NCBI GenBank assembly: GCA_963822485.1 | Contig: CAWGHW010000024.1 | Location: 62,001 to 126,000, forward strand | Direction: 5' to 3' | DNA length: 64,000 nucleotides | Source: DASUBV01 sp963822485 | GTDB taxonomy: Bacteria; Actinomycetota; Actinomycetes; Streptosporangiales; Streptosporangiaceae | Part shown: in pieces, positions 41,959-51,000 of the stretch | Numbering within the stretch: position 1 is the first letter of the stretch | How the letters are laid out: each line of letters opens with the position of its first letter | Program-made: the position numbers and the translations under genes | Notes under the pieces: generated by a model | Told to the model about the DNA's origin: nothing | Database searches by the model: none | Seen by the model: only the letters and a program-made list of their open reading frames with translations

Positions 41959-42748
41959 GCACGATCGCGATCAAGGTGCCGGCCAGCAGGAACGGGCCGA
42001 ACGGGATTTGTGACCTCCGCGTCGCCCGGCGGGTGGCCAGCAGGACCAGGCCAACAACGGCGGCCAGCACGTAGCCCAGGAACAGGCCCGCCACCAGCGC
42101 CGTGACCCCGAGCCAGCCCAGGTACAGGCCCAGCACCCCGGACAGCTTGACGTCCCCCCAGCCGATGCCCGCTGGGTAGATGAGGGCCTGGATCAGGAAC
42201 AGCAGCCAGGCCGCGGCCAGCCCGATCAGCGCGACCACGAAACGCCGGCCACCGTCCGGCACCGCCAGCGCGGCCGCGCCGAGCAGCACCAGGGCCACCG
42301 GGTAAGACAGCAGGGTCAGCGCGTCGGGCAGCCGCTGGTACCTGGCGTCGATGAACGCCAGAGCCACCCCGACCGCGCCCAGGAAACAGAACGCGGGCAG
42401 CACCGGACTGGGCCCGAAGCGCACCGCCATCACGACGAACACGGCCGCGGTGAGCAGCCCGGGCACGGTGCTGCCAGCCACGGTGCTCCCGGCCCCGGTG
42501 CTCCCGGGCCCGCTGCTCCCGGCCACCGCTTCGTCCGGGCAGCAGCGGTCCGTCAGCCGGCGCCAGCCGGTGACCGGGATCAGGTCACCGGGCCGGAATC
42601 CGGTCCCGCAGCCAGGGCAGCGCCACGGCGGCCACCGCCGACCTGGCTCGGTGCGGGGGAGCCACGCGATCATCGCGGTGACCCAGGACCCGGCGACCAG
42701 GCCCGCCAGCGCCGCGACGATCGCGGTGACCCAGGCCGAGGTATCCAT
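41939..42748 (-). CDS. Prepilin peptidase (A24 aspartic protease)
   Basis: A 269-residue polytopic membrane protease that would cleave Flp-type prepilins. The two catalytic aspartates are in AFIDARYQRLPDAL and GWGDVKLSG (the GxGD motif). An N-terminal CPGCGTGF Cys pair recalls the zinc part of longer PilD-type enzymes. Between Cys region and TM2, 15-bp repeats give GSTxxGSTVxGSTV. It overlaps the vapC end by 20 bp, tail to tail. It is very likely the peptidase for the tad pilins at 59-60 kb, although 11 kb separate them. Confidence 0.92.
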   Translation of the reverse strand: MDTSAWVTAIVAALAGLVAGSWVTAMIAWLPRTEPGRRWPPWRCPGCGTGFRPGDLIPVTGWRRLTDRCCPDEAVAGSSGPGSTGAGSTVAGSTVPGLLTAAVFVVMAVRFGPSPVLPAFCFLGAVGVALAFIDARYQRLPDALTLLSYPVALVLLGAAALAVPDGGRRFVVALIGLAAAWLLFLIQALIYPAGIGWGDVKLSGVLGLYLGWLGVTALVAGLFLGYVLAAVVGLVLLATRRATRRSQIPFGPFLLAGTLIAIVLSARLG

Positions 42749-42806
42749 GACTGTCCAGTATGCGAGGTCTGCCGATGGGCAGACCTCGCATACTGACTGA
42801 GCTACC

Positions 42807-43791
42807 TAGTTGCCGCCGTTGCCGTTGATGCTCTGGATCTCCGCGACGCGGATGCGCGCCCACTCGTGCCGGTCAGGGTGACCTCGGGCAGCCCGCCGTT
42901 GCCAGCCACGTCGCCGTTAGTGACGCGCCAGGTGATGCGTCCAGGTGACGGTCGCGGTGACGGTCCCGGCGGTCGTCGGGGCCTGCCAGAGCACGCCGCA
43001 GTCCGGCGGCACGCCTGCTCCGGCGGTCGGCAGGTGGCCGGCTGATACTTCGAGCCGCTCAGACCGCAGCCCTTGGAGTAGACATGGCCAGCCGAGCTGC
43101 TGGCTGATCGTCAGCTTGGTCGGCACGGCGGTCACCCATCACGGTCACCGCTCGCCGAGCTGCGCCGTGACAATGATCTGTCTGCGGTCTGGTCAGGTGC
43201 ACGTAGGTGGCCAGGTTGACCCAGGCCCTGGTCGCCGGCATGAGCTGTCACGCCCGGGCGACGGGATCTTCATGTGGTTGTAGGCGTACTCGGCCAGGTC
43301 CACCGGCGGCACGTTGGGCATGGGCGGCGCAACGCCTCGGCGGCTCGAAGGCGAACAGGGGCAGCTTCGCGCACTCGGCCGCGCCCGCCGCGCCCGCCGC
43401 CGGGTTGACCGGCAACTCGTACCACGTGCCCGCGTGTCGGGTTGGCCAGCAGCTTCTTGGCCTGCTGCACGGACTGGTAGACGTCGAACAGCGAGTCCTG
43501 CTTGGTGACCGTGCCGAACTGGCCGATGATGTACTGGCTGCCGCTGGTCGCGTCGCCGATCGGGTTCCACAGGCACGGCGGCGGCGGGACATTGATCGGG
43601 ATCACGTGTTGCCCGCCGGTGTCCCGTAGGCGGGCCCCGGAGTCGATGACGAACTGCCAGACGCTGGCCGAGCAGTCCGAGCCCACGCAGCCCACCCCGG
43701 TTCCCGCGCTTGCGGGGGGCGTGGCGGCGGCGAGCGGGACCAGCAGGCCGGCGATGGCGGCGACGCCCGCGAACATTACGCGTCGTTTCAT
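42807..43791 (-). pseudogene. Secreted protein of unknown function, multiply frameshifted
   Basis: The frame starts MKRRVMFAGVAAIAGLLVPLAAATPPASAGTG, a clear signal peptide. It continues GCVGSDCSASVWQFVIDSG, GGQHVIPINVPPPPCLWNPIGDATSG and FDVYQSVQQAKKLL. It must then be followed through other frames: GTWYELPVNPAAG and CAKLPLFAFEPP, then MPNVPPVDLAEYAYNHMKIPSPG, SQQLGWPCLLQGL, CGVLWQAP, TNGDVAGNGGLPEVTLTGT and a final INGNGGN. At least four shifts are needed. The start overlaps the lipoprotein stop (ATGA). It is probably exported and part of this locus; function unknown. Confidence 0.7.
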
Positions 43792-44465
43792 GGCTTGCAC
43801 TCCTGCGCCTGTGGATAGTAGACGGTGGTAGGAATCGAGACGACTTCCCAGCGCCCGCTGCTCTCCCTGGCGAGCACATCAGAGTTGCTGTAATAGTTCT
43901 GGTTATGCGGTGTCTGCTGGCCAGGCGGCAGGATCTTGCCAGTAGACAGGCTGGTGTTGCGGGCCCGTGCGGTGTCCACGCACTCGGTCACGGTCACGGT
44001 GCCCTTGGCCCGGATCGCCGACATCCGCCAGAAGCGGACAGTCCCGGTGAACGACTCGGTGGTCACGCTGGGCACATGGAGGGTCTGGGCGAGGCCGGTC
44101 CGGACCCGCGGCGAGGTGACGTAACTGCGCCAGCGCTGGTCGCGGTCCCCGGTGTAGTCGGCGTACAGGACCGCGAGCACGAAGTCCTTGGCCGCCATCA
44201 CGGCCGCCTTCTCGCCGGGGCGGCCCGGCATCCACGACGTCATCAGGACGTGGGCGTTCTGGCCGAATGGCGGCCGGACCAGCGTCAGCGGGCCGGCCGG
44301 GGCCGCCGCGACGGGCGAGCTGGCGGCCGTCGAGTTGTCGCTCGCGGGGTGGAAGGTCTGCGGCGCGGTTGTGCTGCACGCCACGGCGAGCACGCCAGAT
44401 CCGGCGAGAAGGGCACCCCTGAGCCCCCGCCGCACATGGCTGTGTCCGAATCCTGGCTTCCCCAT
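43788..44465 (-). CDS. Putative lipoprotein of the T7SS/Tad locus
   Basis: A 225-residue protein with signal peptide RRGLRGALLAGSGVLAVAC and lipobox Cys30. The mature part contains WMPGRPGEKAAVMAAKDFVLAVLYADYTGDRDQRWRSYV and RFWRMSAIRAKGTVTVTECVD. I recognise no named domain; the fold is possibly NTF2-like, judged only from the pattern. It overlaps the following secreted gene by four bases, so the two are co-translated. Confidence 0.75.
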   Translation of the reverse strand: MGKPGFGHSHVRRGLRGALLAGSGVLAVACSTTAPQTFHPASDNSTAASSPVAAAPAGPLTLVRPPFGQNAHVLMTSWMPGRPGEKAAVMAAKDFVLAVLYADYTGDRDQRWRSYVTSPRVRTGLAQTLHVPSVTTESFTGTVRFWRMSAIRAKGTVTVTECVDTARARNTSLSTGKILPPGQQTPHNQNYYSNSDVLARESSGRWEVVSIPTTVYYPQAQECKP

Positions 44466-44560
44466 GATGGCGATACCTTAGCAATTACGGTCAAACCGGA
44501 AGGTGCCATTTATCAAGTTGGTATCACCCCAGTCCAGCGCCGTTCAGTAGGCCGTTCCAG

Positions 44561-45007
44561 TCAGCCCGGCATCGGGCCGCAGGTGGCCGTGGGCCAGGCC
44601 TTACCGCTGGCCGCCACCGCCGTCACCCAGGTGCCAATCGTCTTGCCGTTCACCGTGACCGCCGAGCCGGTGGCCGAGTACCAGTCGCCGAACCGGGCGT
44701 TCCCGTCGACCTTGCCGTGGTGCAGCCAGGTCGAGGAGTCGCTGCGCGGGTGCGAGGTCTTTCCGGCCGCCAGCTTGGACGCCGGGATCAGGCGCTTGTC
44801 GACGAAGCACTGCACGATCAGGGGAGCGGCCTGCTGCACGCTGAGCTGGGTCGCGGTGGTGCTGCTCGAGCCTGAGGACGGGCTGGCCGGCGGCGAGGAT
44901 GACCCGCCCCCGGCCGACGGGCTGCTCGAGCTACCGCACGCGGCACAGGCCAGGGCGGCCGCCATCACGGCGGCCACGGCCAGTGCCCTCGGGTTAAGCC
45001 TGGTCAC
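44561..45007 (-). CDS. Small putative lipoprotein
   Basis: A 148-residue protein starting VTRLNPRALAVAAVMAAALACAAC with lipobox Cys24, then a Ser/Gly/Pro linker and a folded part (QQAAPLIVQCFVDKRLIPASKL, GDWYSATGSAVTVNGKTIGTWV). GTG 45007 is chosen because GGAGG lies five bases upstream; the longer frame to 45076 has no signal start. It is in line with the neighbouring lipoprotein. Function unknown. Confidence 0.72.
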   Translation of the reverse strand: MTRLNPRALAVAAVMAAALACAACGSSSSPSAGGGSSSPPASPSSGSSSTTATQLSVQQAAPLIVQCFVDKRLIPASKLAAGKTSHPRSDSSTWLHHGKVDGNARFGDWYSATGSAVTVNGKTIGTWVTAVAASGKAWPTATCGPMPG

Positions 45008-45085
45008 GCCGTCCTCCATTGGTAGCCATGGGCCGCCGGACGCATAAGTCTGACGCATAGGTCTTTTGTCGCCCACAGGTTACGG

Positions 45086-47125
45086 TCAGCCGCCGTTGTT
45101 GCCGTTCACTCCGAGCTGCAGGTCCATGGTCTTGGCGATGAGCAGCCTCCAGTTCTCGAGCGTCTGCTCGCCGCCGGGGGTGCTCGAGCCGTAGGCGTCG
45201 GAGGAGTGCTCGCTCCAGTAGGTGCCGAGATCGAGCGACGGCTGGCCGTTAGGCCCGAACGCGTCAGGGGGCAGCGGGGTCTTCAGCGCCCCGACCTGGT
45301 CCAGGCCCTGGAGGAGCGGGATCTCCGACAGCCACTCGTCCACCTGGATCTGGCCGGTCTGGGCCGAGACGGCGTTGGACGCGTTGTCGGTCGAGAACTG
45401 GGGCAGCACCGGCCCGGCCAGCGACAGCAGCGACTTGGCACCGGTCAGGACCTGCCCGTCGCCGGGGATCATCCCGAATCCGGTCTCGGCCATCGAGATC
45501 ATCTGGTTCAGCATCTGGTTGTGCAGGTCTTCCTGCTGGCCCTCGGTGATGCCCACGTTGGTGGCCTCGACGCTGATCCGCGAGTAGAGGGCGGCGAACG
45601 CCTGGACCGGGCTGGCCAGGCCGGGTATCGAGCCACCCTTGCTCAGGATGCCCAGCGACGTGCCCATGGCCAGGCTCGACATGGCCTGCATCTGCGTGAG
45701 GTCGCTCTTGTTCAGGCTGAGCTCCTGCAGGTACGCCGACAGCTGCGACCCGCTGACCCCGATGACGTAGGGCTGGCCGGGGCCGGGCTGGAACACCGGG
45801 CTGCGCTGCGGCCCGTCCGCTGAGGCGGCCAGGTCCGGCATGTACCGGGAGAAGGTGTCCATCAGCGCCGCCCGGACCGGGGGCGACACCTGCCACTCGA
45901 CGCTGCCGCCGTCGATCAGCGGGGCCGGGACGTTGTTGATGATGTTGTAGGCCGCCCAGGCCGACTGCTGCGAGGACACACCGTCGCCGCGCGGCGCGGA
46001 GGTGGCGGCGTCCAGGAAGCTGCCGACGGCCTGCTGGTCGATAACGCCCTCGTAGACCTCGGGGAAGTTGCCCGGCGGCCGCTCGTTCGGGCCCAGGACC
46101 GTGAAGTTCTTCGCGCCATCGGTGTAGGAGTACCGGACGCCGCCGCCGTTGAGCAGGAAGCTGGACAGCGTGCTGCCGTCCTTGCCGCCGAGCAGCTGCA
46201 TGGCCGCGGTCTTGTTCTGCGCGTCGGTCGCCAGCAGCGCGGACAGCGGGTCGTACTGGGCCAGTCCCTGCTCCACCTGCTGATAAGCCTGCATCGGCAT
46301 CGGGTACTTGGAGGTGGGGCCGAGCGGGATCTGCAGGGTCCCGTTCTGCTCCGCCTTGTACTCGGCCATGGTCAGCTGGGCCAGGAAGTTCTGGGACTGG
46401 GCGCTCGGGTCCGCGGTGCTCCACGCCGATCCCGACGGACCGTACTTGACCAGCATGCCCATCGACCACAGCGTCGGGGTGGCGGTGAGCTGCTTGATGG
46501 TTGAGGGCTGGAGCAGGCCCTTGGTGTCCACGTAGGCCAGGCCGGTGGCGAAGGTGTTCAGGATCTGCTGGTCCTGCTTGCTGAACGTGTTCGCGAACAT
46601 CGCCGAGACCGGGATGTCGTTCGAGCTGCCGTTGAGGTTGTGCAGCACCGTGGCCAGGCCGGCGACCTGCGGCCCGGCCTGGTTGTAGAAGTCGGCCAGG
46701 TACGTCGAGTCGTTCTCTTTCACGTGGTCGCTGACGTCGTCGGCCACGGTCTGGATGTCGGCCAGCGCCTGCTGGGAGTTCGGGTTGTGCTCGGCCGACG
46801 TGAGCAGCTGCGCGTCAGCCTGCGCGTTCGCGGCGTCCACCGCCGAGCCGTTCCACGGGATGGTGACCATGGTGACGCAGGCGTTCATGCTGTCGGTCTC
46901 GAGCAGCTTCTGGGCCAGGTTGGAGCGGGCTCGCATGTCCGCCGCGTCGATCACCGACCGGGCCTGGGCCTGGGGCAGCAGCGACAGGCTGATCGGCGAG
47001 CCGTAGCCGTTCATGGTGTTCAAGATCTTCGGCACGTTGGCCGCCAGCACGTCGCGCAGGTTCTCCAGGGCCGACGCGGCCTTGGCCATCCGGATCGGGT
47101 CTACCCCGGCGTAGTCGTCGCTCAT
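45086..47125 (-). CDS. Large WXG100-linked protein (DUF6571-like), putative T7SS substrate or partner
   Basis: A 679-residue Ser/Gln/Ala-rich protein without signal peptide. The N-terminus MSDDYAGVDPIRMAKAASALENLRDVLAANV is helical and resembles an ESX-type helical pair; IPWNGSAVDAANAQ supplies a W-x-G. The rest is helical with GLxxVDTKG and WAAYNIINNVPAPLIDGG. It lies 11 bp behind the WXG100-like gene and points the same way. I assign it to the T7SS from position and pattern; DUF6571 identity is tentative. There is no catalytic toxin domain that I can see. Confidence 0.65.
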   Translation of the reverse strand: MSDDYAGVDPIRMAKAASALENLRDVLAANVPKILNTMNGYGSPISLSLLPQAQARSVIDAADMRARSNLAQKLLETDSMNACVTMVTIPWNGSAVDAANAQADAQLLTSAEHNPNSQQALADIQTVADDVSDHVKENDSTYLADFYNQAGPQVAGLATVLHNLNGSSNDIPVSAMFANTFSKQDQQILNTFATGLAYVDTKGLLQPSTIKQLTATPTLWSMGMLVKYGPSGSAWSTADPSAQSQNFLAQLTMAEYKAEQNGTLQIPLGPTSKYPMPMQAYQQVEQGLAQYDPLSALLATDAQNKTAAMQLLGGKDGSTLSSFLLNGGGVRYSYTDGAKNFTVLGPNERPPGNFPEVYEGVIDQQAVGSFLDAATSAPRGDGVSSQQSAWAAYNIINNVPAPLIDGGSVEWQVSPPVRAALMDTFSRYMPDLAASADGPQRSPVFQPGPGQPYVIGVSGSQLSAYLQELSLNKSDLTQMQAMSSLAMGTSLGILSKGGSIPGLASPVQAFAALYSRISVEATNVGITEGQQEDLHNQMLNQMISMAETGFGMIPGDGQVLTGAKSLLSLAGPVLPQFSTDNASNAVSAQTGQIQVDEWLSEIPLLQGLDQVGALKTPLPPDAFGPNGQPSLDLGTYWSEHSSDAYGSSTPGGEQTLENWRLLIAKTMDLQLGVNGNNGG

Positions 47126-47136
47126 GGCTCGTCCCG

Positions 47137-47442
47137 TCAGCTCGCGGTCGCCGTGGTCTTCGGCTGGTTCTGGGCCAGCTTCTCCATCTGCGTCCGCACG
47201 TTGCTCACGACCGCCGTCTCGGCGCCGGGCAGCTGGTTGTTGAGCAGGTTCAGCAGCTGGCTGTAGAAGCCGTTCCAGTCACCGCACCAGGACGTGGCGG
47301 CCGTGCCGGTCCAGGTCTGGTCGGTAATCCAGGTCTTGGCCCCGTTGATGGCGGTGACAATGGCCTGAGCTGCGGCGTTGACGGTGGCCATGTCGTTCTC
47401 GGCATCGTTCACCGCCTCCTGGATCAAGCTCCCGTACCCCAT
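47137..47442 (-). CDS. WXG100-like protein (first of two)
   Basis: A 101-residue helical hairpin protein: MGYGSLIQEAVNDAENDMATVNAAAQAIVTAINGAK, turn WTGTAATSWCGDWNGFYSQLLNLL, then a second helix. The turn has W-C-G/W-x-G features of the ESAT-6-like family, though longer than usual. It is co-directional with the 679-residue protein and divergent from the second WXG100 gene. It is a probable secreted partner of a T7SS heterodimer. Confidence 0.8.
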   Translation of the reverse strand: MGYGSLIQEAVNDAENDMATVNAAAQAIVTAINGAKTWITDQTWTGTAATSWCGDWNGFYSQLLNLLNNQLPGAETAVVSNVRTQMEKLAQNQPKTTATAS

Positions 47443-47636
47443 GAAGGCTCCCCAGTCGTCGATGCTCCCCGCGCCGCGCCGGAAGGCTCACCGTATCGGA
47501 CGAATGCCGCGCCGCATGCCCTAATATAACGAAGGCACCATTCCCCCGAGCCTTTTTGTGGCACGATGCCGTTCCTGTAAGCCACGGGTGGCTGGCGGCA
47601 GACGCGCAGCCGCAATCACGGAGGGTGGAACCCACT

Positions 47637-47918
47637 ATGACCATGGTCGGTGCAGAACTCGGGCAGCTGCGTTCCCTGGTGAGCCAGCTCGGCGGGCCGC
47701 TGCGCGCCCAGCTCGACAGCGATCTCAACGCCATGAACAGCAAGGTGCAGGCCAGCGCCAGCTACTGGACCGGTCAGAATGCGGACAAGTTCCGCAGCGA
47801 CTTCGCGTCCTTCGTGAAGCAGACCAACGTCGGCCTCAACCGGGTCCTGGAGGAGGCGTCCAAGGTCTCCGGCCAGAACCTCAACGCGATCGAGGCCGCG
47901 ACCGGCTCGCACGCCTAG
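47637..47918 (+). CDS. WXG100 family (ESAT-6-like) protein
   Basis: A 93-residue protein with helix MVGAELGQLRSLVSQLGGPLRAQLDSDLNAMNSKV, the turn SYWTGQNADKFRSDF (W-T-G) and a second helix with VLEEASKVSGQNLNAIEAA. This is a canonical WXG100. ATG 47637 follows GGAGGG. Its downstream hairpin terminator at 47950 isolates it as a single-gene unit. Likely substrate of the EccC-type ATPase encoded on the opposite strand. Confidence 0.93.
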   Translation: MTMVGAELGQLRSLVSQLGGPLRAQLDSDLNAMNSKVQASASYWTGQNADKFRSDFASFVKQTNVGLNRVLEEASKVSGQNLNAIEAATGSHA

Positions 47919-47949
47919 TTCTAGCTGGTAAATCTGCTTTTTGATTAAC

Positions 47950-47988
47950 AAAGGGCTGGTCCCGCTGCCGCCACGGGACCGGCCCTTT
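47950..47988 (+). terminator. Strong hairpin terminator after the WXG100 gene
   Basis: AAAGGGC-T-GGTCCCG (47950-47964) pairs with CGGGACC-G-GCCCTTT (47974-47988) in a 15-bp stem, with a single G-U pair and a 9-nt loop, followed by CATAT. It lies 31 bp after the WXG100 stop and about 110 bp from the end of the convergent EccC gene, so it may serve both strands. Confidence 0.85.
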
Positions 47989-48096
47989 CATATGCCCCGG
48001 GGCTGGCCAGGACGGGCCTGCGGCCAGCGCCGCCAGTCGCGAGCTCCGTCGCTCGCCGGCCGCGTCAGTCGCCGGCCGCGTCAGTCGCCGACCGGG

Positions 48097-51000
48097 TCAC
48101 TCGCAGACCGCGAGCTGGATCGGCTCGGCCCGGCCCGGCCGGATCAGCAGGCCCCGGCCCAGCGGGCCCGGCCCGGCGTTGCGGGCCAGCCGGACCCCGA
48201 ACAGGTCGCCGTCGCCCGGCGAGTCCACCGCGACGATGATCCCGCACCGCGACTTCAGCGCCTCCGGGATGAAGCCGGAGTACGCGCGGCCCAGGTCGCT
48301 GGTCGTGCCGGCCAGCACCAGCCCGTGGTCGGCGTCGCGACCGCTCACGATCAGCGCCCGCAGGGGTTCCGACAGCATGCTGTCCGCCAGCAGCTCAGCG
48401 TCATCCACGAGGACCACGTAGCGTTGCAGAGCTTCGATGGCCTTATCGATCTCGGACTCGCTGGCGTCCGCGCCGAGCACGGCCAGCACCCCCGTGGTGC
48501 CCTCCAGCGCCCGCAGCGGTGACCGGCGGGGCGTGATCACCAGGACCGGCGTGCCCTGGCGCAGCAGCGAGTGGGCCATGGCCAGCAGGGTGGTGGAGCG
48601 CCCGCTGCGCGGCGGCCCGGCCACCACCGCGCCCGGCCCGTCCGCGCCGAGGTCGATGCCCACCGGCGCCAGCTCGTCACCGCCCGCGCCGGCCAGCGCC
48701 CACAGCGGCGACGGCGGCCGGAAGTCCGGCTCCAGCGCCATGACCTCCTCGACGGTCACCCGGCCGGGCAGGGCGTCCACGCGCAGCGGCCGCTGGTTGC
48801 GCGGCGGCGGGCCGTAGTGCTCCTGCGCCCGCTGGCCGAGCCGGCGCAGCGCGGCCACCTGCGCGGGTCCCGAGGGGTCGGCATCCAGCATGGCGATCTG
48901 CGCCTCCAGCGGCCGCGGGCTGGCGTCGAACATGACCCGGCCCGGCGGCTGCGACGCGGGCAGCACGCGCTCGCTGACCCCGGCCAGGCCGGCGTCGGAG
49001 GAGTCGGTGAGCCGCAGCAGCATGCGCTCGCCGAACACCGTGCCCGGCTGGCCGAGCAGCGCGGACCGGTCGGTCGTGAACACCGCCCGCAGCCCGACCG
49101 CCGCGCCCTCGCGCAGCAGCTGCAGGATGGCCTCGATGAGCCGCCCGTAGTCGTACTGCTCGAAGGCCGCGAAGAAGCCCTCCCACCAGTCGAGCAGCAG
49201 CAGCATCCAGGGCAGCCGCGCGGCCGGGTCGCGGGCGGCGGCCCGCTGCTCGGCCAGCCCGGCGAAGCCGTCGGCGGCCAGCAGCTGCTGGCGACGGCGG
49301 ACCTCGCCGCGCAGCTTGGCCAGCAGCCGCTCCACCCGGTCGGCCTGGTCGCGCGACACGACCGCGCCGGTGTGCGGCAGCGCGCTGACCGGCAGCAGCG
49401 CGCCCGTGCCGCAGTCGATGGCGTAGATGTGCACGTCGGCCGGGGAGGCGTGGGCGGCCACCGAGCCGGCCATGGTGCGCAGCACCGTGGACCGGCCGGT
49501 GCGCGCCGCGCCCGCGATGACCAGGTGACCGCCCTGGGCCAGGTCCAGCGTCAGCGGGTCGCGCGCCTGGCGGTCCGGGATGTCGGTGAGGCCGTAGGGC
49601 AGCGGCGGCACCTCGTCGCCGCCCTGCGCCACGCGCAGCTGGTCCAGCGTCACGACCGGGGGCAGCGGCGCCAGCCACGGGCTGCGCTGCTCGGGCACGT
49701 CCAGCTTGGCCGCCGCGCCGCGGATCGCGTCCACCAGCACCGACAGGTCGGTGGCCAGGTCGCCGTCCTCCTGCGGCCCGGTGCGGTCGGCCGGCAGCGG
49801 CTGGCCCAGGTAGTTCCACGGCACCGGGATCACCCGGGCCAGCGCGGTGGCCCGGCCCTGGCCGGGACGGCGGCCGCCGATGCGGGCCGACTGCACCGCG
49901 ACCGGCGCGGCCGCCCCGGACCGGACGTAACACCGGCCCGGCGTGGACTTGGCGATGAACGCGGCCTCGGGGGTGTCGATGACGTCGCTGGACTCGGCGG
50001 AGTCGGTCACGCGGAGGGCGATCCGCAGGTTGGTGTTGGCCCGGATGTCGGCGCTGACCACGCCGGCCGGCCGCTGGGTGGCCAGCATCAGGTGCACGCC
50101 GAGCGACCGGCCGCGCTGGGCGATCCCGACCAGCCCGGTCACGAAGTCGGGCAGCTCGGCCACCAGCGAGGCGAACTCGTCGATGATCAGCACCAGCCGG
50201 GGGAGCGGGTCCAGCTCGCGCCGCCGGCGCCGGGTGTCCCAGTAGTCCTCGATGTCCTTGGCCCCGGCGTGCAGCAGGATCTCCTCGCGCCGCTTGAGCT
50301 CGGCCGACAGCGAGGCCAGCGCCCGCTCGGTCAGGTGGCCGTCCAGGTCGCTGACCATGCCGACGGTGTGCGGCAGGCGGGCGCAGTCCTTGAACGCGCT
50401 GCCGCCCTTGTAGTCGATGAGCACGAAGGTCATCGACTCCGGCCGGTTGGCCACGGCCAGCGAGGCGATGATCGACTGGAGCAGCTCGGACTTGCCCGCG
50501 CCGGTGGTGCCCGCGATCAGGCCGTGCGGGCCGTCGGCCCGCAGGTCGACCACGAACGGCCCGTCCGCGCTGACCCCGACGGGCGCGGCGGTGGTCCGGC
50601 CGAGCCGGGCCCAGCCGTCGGCGATGGCCCCGGCGTCCGGGTCGGGCATGCCGATCAGGTCGAGCAGCCGGGCCGCGGACGGGATCGCGGCGTCGGCGTC
50701 GTCGCGGCTCACGTCCCGCACCGGCGCCAGCGCCCGGGCCATCCGGTCGGCCCAGGCCGGGCTGACCTGGTCGGCCAGCACCCGGCCGAGCATCTCGAGC
50801 CCGCCGCCGCGCAGGTTCACGCAGGCCGGGAACTCGGGATCCCAGGAGGCGACCGCGGCGCACTCCTCGGGCAGCATCCGCTCGGACTCGTCGATGCAGA
50901 TGGAGTACACGCCGGCCCGGCGGGCCGCCGCCAGCACCTGGGGCATGCCGGGGATGCGGCGCAGCACCCTGGCCCCGTCCAGCACGACCAGGATCTTCGG

